Notes under the pieces: generated by a model | Database searches by the model: none | Seen by the model: the letters and a program-made list of their open reading frames with translations, nothing else | What the model was told of the DNA's origin: nothing | Shown: in pieces, positions 60,465 through 64,000 of the stretch | Layout: each line of letters opens with the position of its first letter | Numbering within the stretch: the stretch's first letter is position 1 | Translations under genes and position numbers: made by a program | Assembly (NCBI RefSeq): GCF_030052815.1 | Contig: NC_079499.1 | Location: 87,893,183-87,957,182, forward strand | Reading direction: 5' to 3' | DNA from: Hevea brasiliensis | Lineage: Eukaryota; Streptophyta; Magnoliopsida; Malpighiales; Euphorbiaceae | Length of the DNA stretch: 64,000 bases

Positions 60465-60910
60465 GGAAAAAAGTCCACATAAGCCCTTGTACTTTCAGTA
60501 GAGGGTCAAATGATTCTAAAATAATGTTTTGGGCCAAAGAAATCCCTATAAATTTTAATAAGGCAAAATAAGTCTACACCTAATAAAATATTATTTTTAA
60601 ATAACAAAATATTATTTTTTAAATTTTAAATATTAAAAATTATTTATTATTTTTAATTTAAATAAAATTTAAAAAAAGAAATTGAAAAACATGGTGAATA
60701 AAAATTGTTTAATATTAAAATTATTATTTTTAATATTTTATTACCTAAAAAACCAAAAAGTAGTATTTATTATTAAAAAAATATTATTTTATTAGGCGTG
60801 GACTTATTTGGCATTAATTAGAAAGTATAGGATTTATTTTGCCCAAAACTTAATTTTAAGCTTATTTGGCCCTTGATTGATAATACAGAGAATTATTTGA
60901 TCTTTTTTCC
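60465..60910. repeat. Foldback (MITE-like) unit 7
   Basis: GGAAAAAAGTCCACATAAGC at the left, GATCTTTTTTCC at the right, followed by AATATTAAAAT. Same plan as unit 1. Confidence 0.75.
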
Positions 60911-61005
60911 AATATTAAAATGCATTCCAACTTGAAATTATCGAACTTAGGGGGTGTAGGGGTGGGTCAAATGTGTCGTTTTTGGGTTAAATGGTCGCAT
61001 ACTAG

Positions 61006-61209
61006 TTGGCAACTGCATCTTCCGTTCAAGTAGTTGCAGCAAGTTTCATGTCAGATGGTCTTAAGGAATCAAAGATGGCAAACCAATTTGAACCTTCATT
61101 TGCAATAACAAATTTTGCCCACTGGCTAGGGACAACTAGACCAAGCAGCCCGCCATCATGTAGGACTCTTAGTGAATCCTTAAGTGGACTTAGTAGTACA
61201 CATAACTAG
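61006..61209 (+). pseudogene. Exon-like gene tail, array copy near right end
   Basis: Keeps the frame SFMSDGLKESKMANQFEPSF, then FAHWLGTTRPSSPPSCRTLS, but stops at TAG 61207-61209 (CATAACTAG where the first copy has CAG). The amino acid sequence is otherwise very close to the copy at 26621-26857. Confidence 0.4.
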
Positions 61210-61750
61210 AGTACTGGAGCTTGCAATAATAACAACCTGTAATGCATTTCGAGCATGCCTTAGAAGTGACAACTTTTATGACCTAGTCCATACTAATGCA
61301 ATAGGCTTGTAATATGATGTTGAGTTATGCTTTAGGCCAATGAGTATCCTTCGCATGTGAGGATTTTTTAAGTATATTCAATCAAGAATATTAATAGGCA
61401 AAAAGTCCACATAAACCCCCCATATTTTCAATAGATGGTCAAATAAGCATAAAATTAAGTTTTGGGCCAAAAAAATCCTTATACTTTTTAATAAAGCCAA
61501 ATAAGTCTAAACCTAATAAAATATTATTTTTTATTAAATATCCTCATGTGGGCCTTAACCGGAGTACCTAAACTTGCAATAATAACAACCTACAAGGCAT
61601 TTTCAGGCATGCTATGGAAGTAAAACCTTCTATGACCAAGTTCATACTAATGGAATAGGCTTGTAATTTGATATTGCGTTATGCTTTAGGCTCAAGAGTA
61701 TCTTTTGTTTTCAAGCTTTCTGTAAGTTAATTCAATAAAGAATATTTCAT

Positions 61751-62187
61751 GAAAAAATGTCCACGTAAACCCTTGTACTTTCTGTAGAGAGTCAAATGTG
61801 CCTAAAATTAAGTTTTGGGCCAAAGAAATCCCCATAAATTTTAATAAGGCCAAATAAGTCTACACCTAATAAAATACCATTTTTTAATAACAAAATATTA
61901 TTTTTTAAAATTTTAAATACTAAAAATTATTTATTTTTTTTAATTAAAATAAAATTAAAAAAAGAAATTGAAAAACATGGTGAATAAAAATTGTTTAATA
62001 TTAAAATTATTATTTTAATATTTTATTATTTAAAAAACAAAAAATAATATTTATTATTAAAAAAAAATATATGTGTGGACTTATTTGGCCTTAATTCGAA
62101 AGTGTAGGGTTTAATTTGCCCAAAACTTAATTTTAAGCTTATTTGGCCCTTGATTGAAAATAGAAAAAATTATTTGATCTTTTTTCC
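61751..62187. repeat. Foldback (MITE-like) unit 8
   Basis: GAAAAAATGTCCACGTAAAC at the left, GATCTTTTTTCC at the right. Part of the right inner arm is degraded (AAATATATGTGTGGAC). Confidence 0.7.
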
Positions 62188-62596
62188 AATAATAAAATGC
62201 ATTCCAACTTGAAATTATCGAATTGAGAGAGGGGAGGGGGGGGGGGGTTTAAGGGTGGGTTAAATGTGTCTTTATTTGTGTTAGATTGTCGTGTGCGTGA
62301 CGGCAACTGCATATTCTGTTCAAGTAGTTGCGGCAAGTTTCATGTCAGATGGTCTTAAGGAGTTAAAGTTGGCAAACTAATTTGAACCTTCGTTTGCATG
62401 CTAAAATTTTCCCTCGGGCTAGGGACAATTAGGCAAAGCAGCCTACCATCATGTAGGACTCTTAGTGAATCCTTAAGTGGGCTTAGTAGCACACATAACC
62501 AGAGTACCGGAGCTTGCAATAATAACAGCCTGTAAGGCATTTAAAGCATGCTATGGAAGTGAAACCTTTTATGAACCAGTTCATACTAATGCAATA

Positions 62597-64000
62597 TGTA
62601 ACGCCCTCACTTTACGTAGTCCATACATTCGACTGCTCTAGTGACCTAATGTTTGTCCGGACAAGTCAGGGTGTTTGGAACTACACTTCAGTAATAGTAA
62701 GCAAGCGTAAAATGATAAAATAATAATAAGAAAATATAAGAAAAATTAAGGAAAAATAGAAGAGAGGAAATGAAACTAGGTTAAATGAGCCGGTACCATA
62801 GCGATGGGTGACCGCACCGGAAAGTTACGGCTAAGGCAATTGCTTACTCTTGGACCGTGGGGAACCCTCAGAAATAATTTTCGGGACATAATTAAAGGCC
62901 TATAGAGGTATAATTGACATTAGAAATGTCAAAAAAAATTAATGAATTAGTACAAATAAAAACAAAAAATCAAGAAACCGACAAAAATCAGTGTTACAGA
63001 AAAAATAAGAAATGCAACCCGAAGAGGGGCATTTTGGTCATTTCACACCTAGAGTGGACTTTTGACCTAAATGTCCATGAAAAATAATAGTATTAAATTT
63101 TGGAAACCCCATGAAAAAGGAAATTTAATAGGTAATGAAATTAAGAGAAATTATGGGGTATGAATTAGAATAATTAAAAGTTGATTAATTAAATAATTAA
63201 CCTATGGTTAGTGGGGTTAGATGGCACTATATAAATCATAAGTGGACAGCACACACCAATTCAAAATTCATTTTCTTCATTTTGTACAACCATGGCTGAA
63301 TTCAATTTTTCAAGTTCTTCCTCCATGGCCACCCATGCAAGCTCCCATTTCCTATGTTTAAACCACTTTTTCCTCTAAGTTTCTTCACTAAAGTTGATCT
63401 ACACACCATGGGCAGCATATTGGGAGCAAAAAGGGAAGCATTTGATGAAGTTTGATGAAGTTTGATAAAGCTCCAAACAAAGGTTAGTGCTAATTTCCCT
63501 TCCTCCCTTAATTAATCTTTGGTTTAAGGCTGAGAGGAGTTGAATGACTAAGAAAATTGAAGAATTGGTGGGGTATTTGATGAATTCTTAATTCGGCAGC
63601 CATGGTGATTTAAGGGGTTTAGTTTGTTTTCACATGTATATGATGGGAATTGAAGTTAATTAAAGTAATTAAAGGTTTTAGCAAGTGAATTTTATGTGTA
63701 TATTGAGATTGTGTAATTGAATTGGCATTTGATTTTGAATTGGGAACTTTGAGTATAATTGATTAAAGTAGGCAGCCTTAATTCCATGAGAATGGATTAA
63801 TTTATGTGTGAAAGAAGTGATTTATGATGATTAATTAAGGTATTATATGAGTAGTCAAGCTAATTCATGTGTATGTGTGAAATTAGTGCATTTGAATTTG
63901 GAACTTGGTAAGAGGTATTGAAGACTTTGGCTAATGGAAATTTTTGGCAGCCTTGAAGTTCAATGAAGAGTACTTAATTTCATGAAATTATTGGATGAAT
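62597..64000 (+). repeat. Chromovirus-like LTR, cut by window end
   Basis: Starts TGTAACGCCCTCACT inside an array monomer (ATGCAATA|TGTAACG) and shares the CATAGCGATGGGTGACCGCA block and general order with the other Tekay/Del-type LTRs. It is closest at the start to 27992-31773 (AGTCCATAC..TTCTACTG/TTCGACTG). Its end, and whether it is solo, lie outside the window. Confidence 0.75.

Larger units (their letters stand above)
59895..62596 (+). repeat. 1.29 kb tandem array, segment 5
   Basis: Resumes at ACTAG then AGCTTGCAATAATAAC, exactly continuing the monomer cut at 44819. Foldbacks at 60465 and 61751 are 1,286 bp apart. Exon-like copies begin at ~61006 and ~62298. A poly-G run lies near 62237-62248. 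The segment ends where another LTR starts. Confidence 0.87.

Overview
This is a repeat-dominated window of nuclear DNA from a flowering plant, probably a dicot. It has no rRNA, no tRNA gene, no bacterial-type operon and no intact host gene. Nearly everything is Ty3/gypsy LTR retrotransposon sequence in several nesting layers, inserted into or beside a tandem array of a ~1.29 kb repeat. I cannot name the species from sequence alone.

Layout. (1) 1-3280: end of the pol gene, polypurine tract (PPT) and 3.1 kb LTR of a Tekay/Del-type chromovirus on the + strand. A primer-binding site (PBS) follows the LTR. (2) 3281-3580: two tRNA-derived SINE-like pieces head to head, forming a near-perfect inverted repeat. 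(3) 3581-25573: a ~22 kb Ogre/Tat-type element on the + strand. Its parts are a 5'-truncated 5' LTR, a PBS, an extra ORF1 upstream of gag, gag-protease, an intron-like gap, reverse transcriptase (RT)-RNase H-integrase, a repeat-rich 3' UTR, a PPT and a full ~6.0 kb 3' LTR. (4) 25574-62596: a tandem array of about eight ~1.29 kb monomers. Each monomer combines what looks like the last exon and 3' UTR of a gene with a ~445 bp foldback (MITE-like) element. The array is interrupted by solo LTRs at 27992-31773, 33008-37012 and 39546-43405 (three clean 5 bp target-site duplications, TSDs) and by a complete minus-strand Tekay-type chromovirus at 44820-59894 (TSD ACTAG). That chromovirus carries another solo LTR (48032-51945) next to the end of its pol gene. 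(5) 62597-64000: start of another LTR that leaves the window.

How the parts work together. The two large elements encode the usual LTR-retrotransposon machinery: Gag for particles, protease, RT/RNase H for cDNA synthesis, integrase for insertion. Both are now inactive through in-frame stops and a few frameshifts. The elements differ in integrase type: the chromovirus has a chromodomain-type C terminus, while the Ogre-like element has an archaeal-type RNase H region and a G-patch after its protease.

Most interesting: the 6 kb Ogre-like LTR contains a long antisense gene (minus strand, ATG at 21986, end at 20120). It has its own TATA box (22149-22142), a 61 nt GT-AG intron whose removal keeps the frame, and a product with an N-terminal domain resembling the plant 'putative gypsy-type transposon' (Transposase_28) family plus a coiled coil and an acidic tail. 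The sense LTR TATA lies 1.6 kb away, so the U3 is a divergent two-promoter region. Second, the chromovirus integrase gene is split by a 74 nt AT-rich GT-AG intron four codons after the catalytic Glu. Third, the array appears to be a satellite made from a gene tail plus a foldback element.
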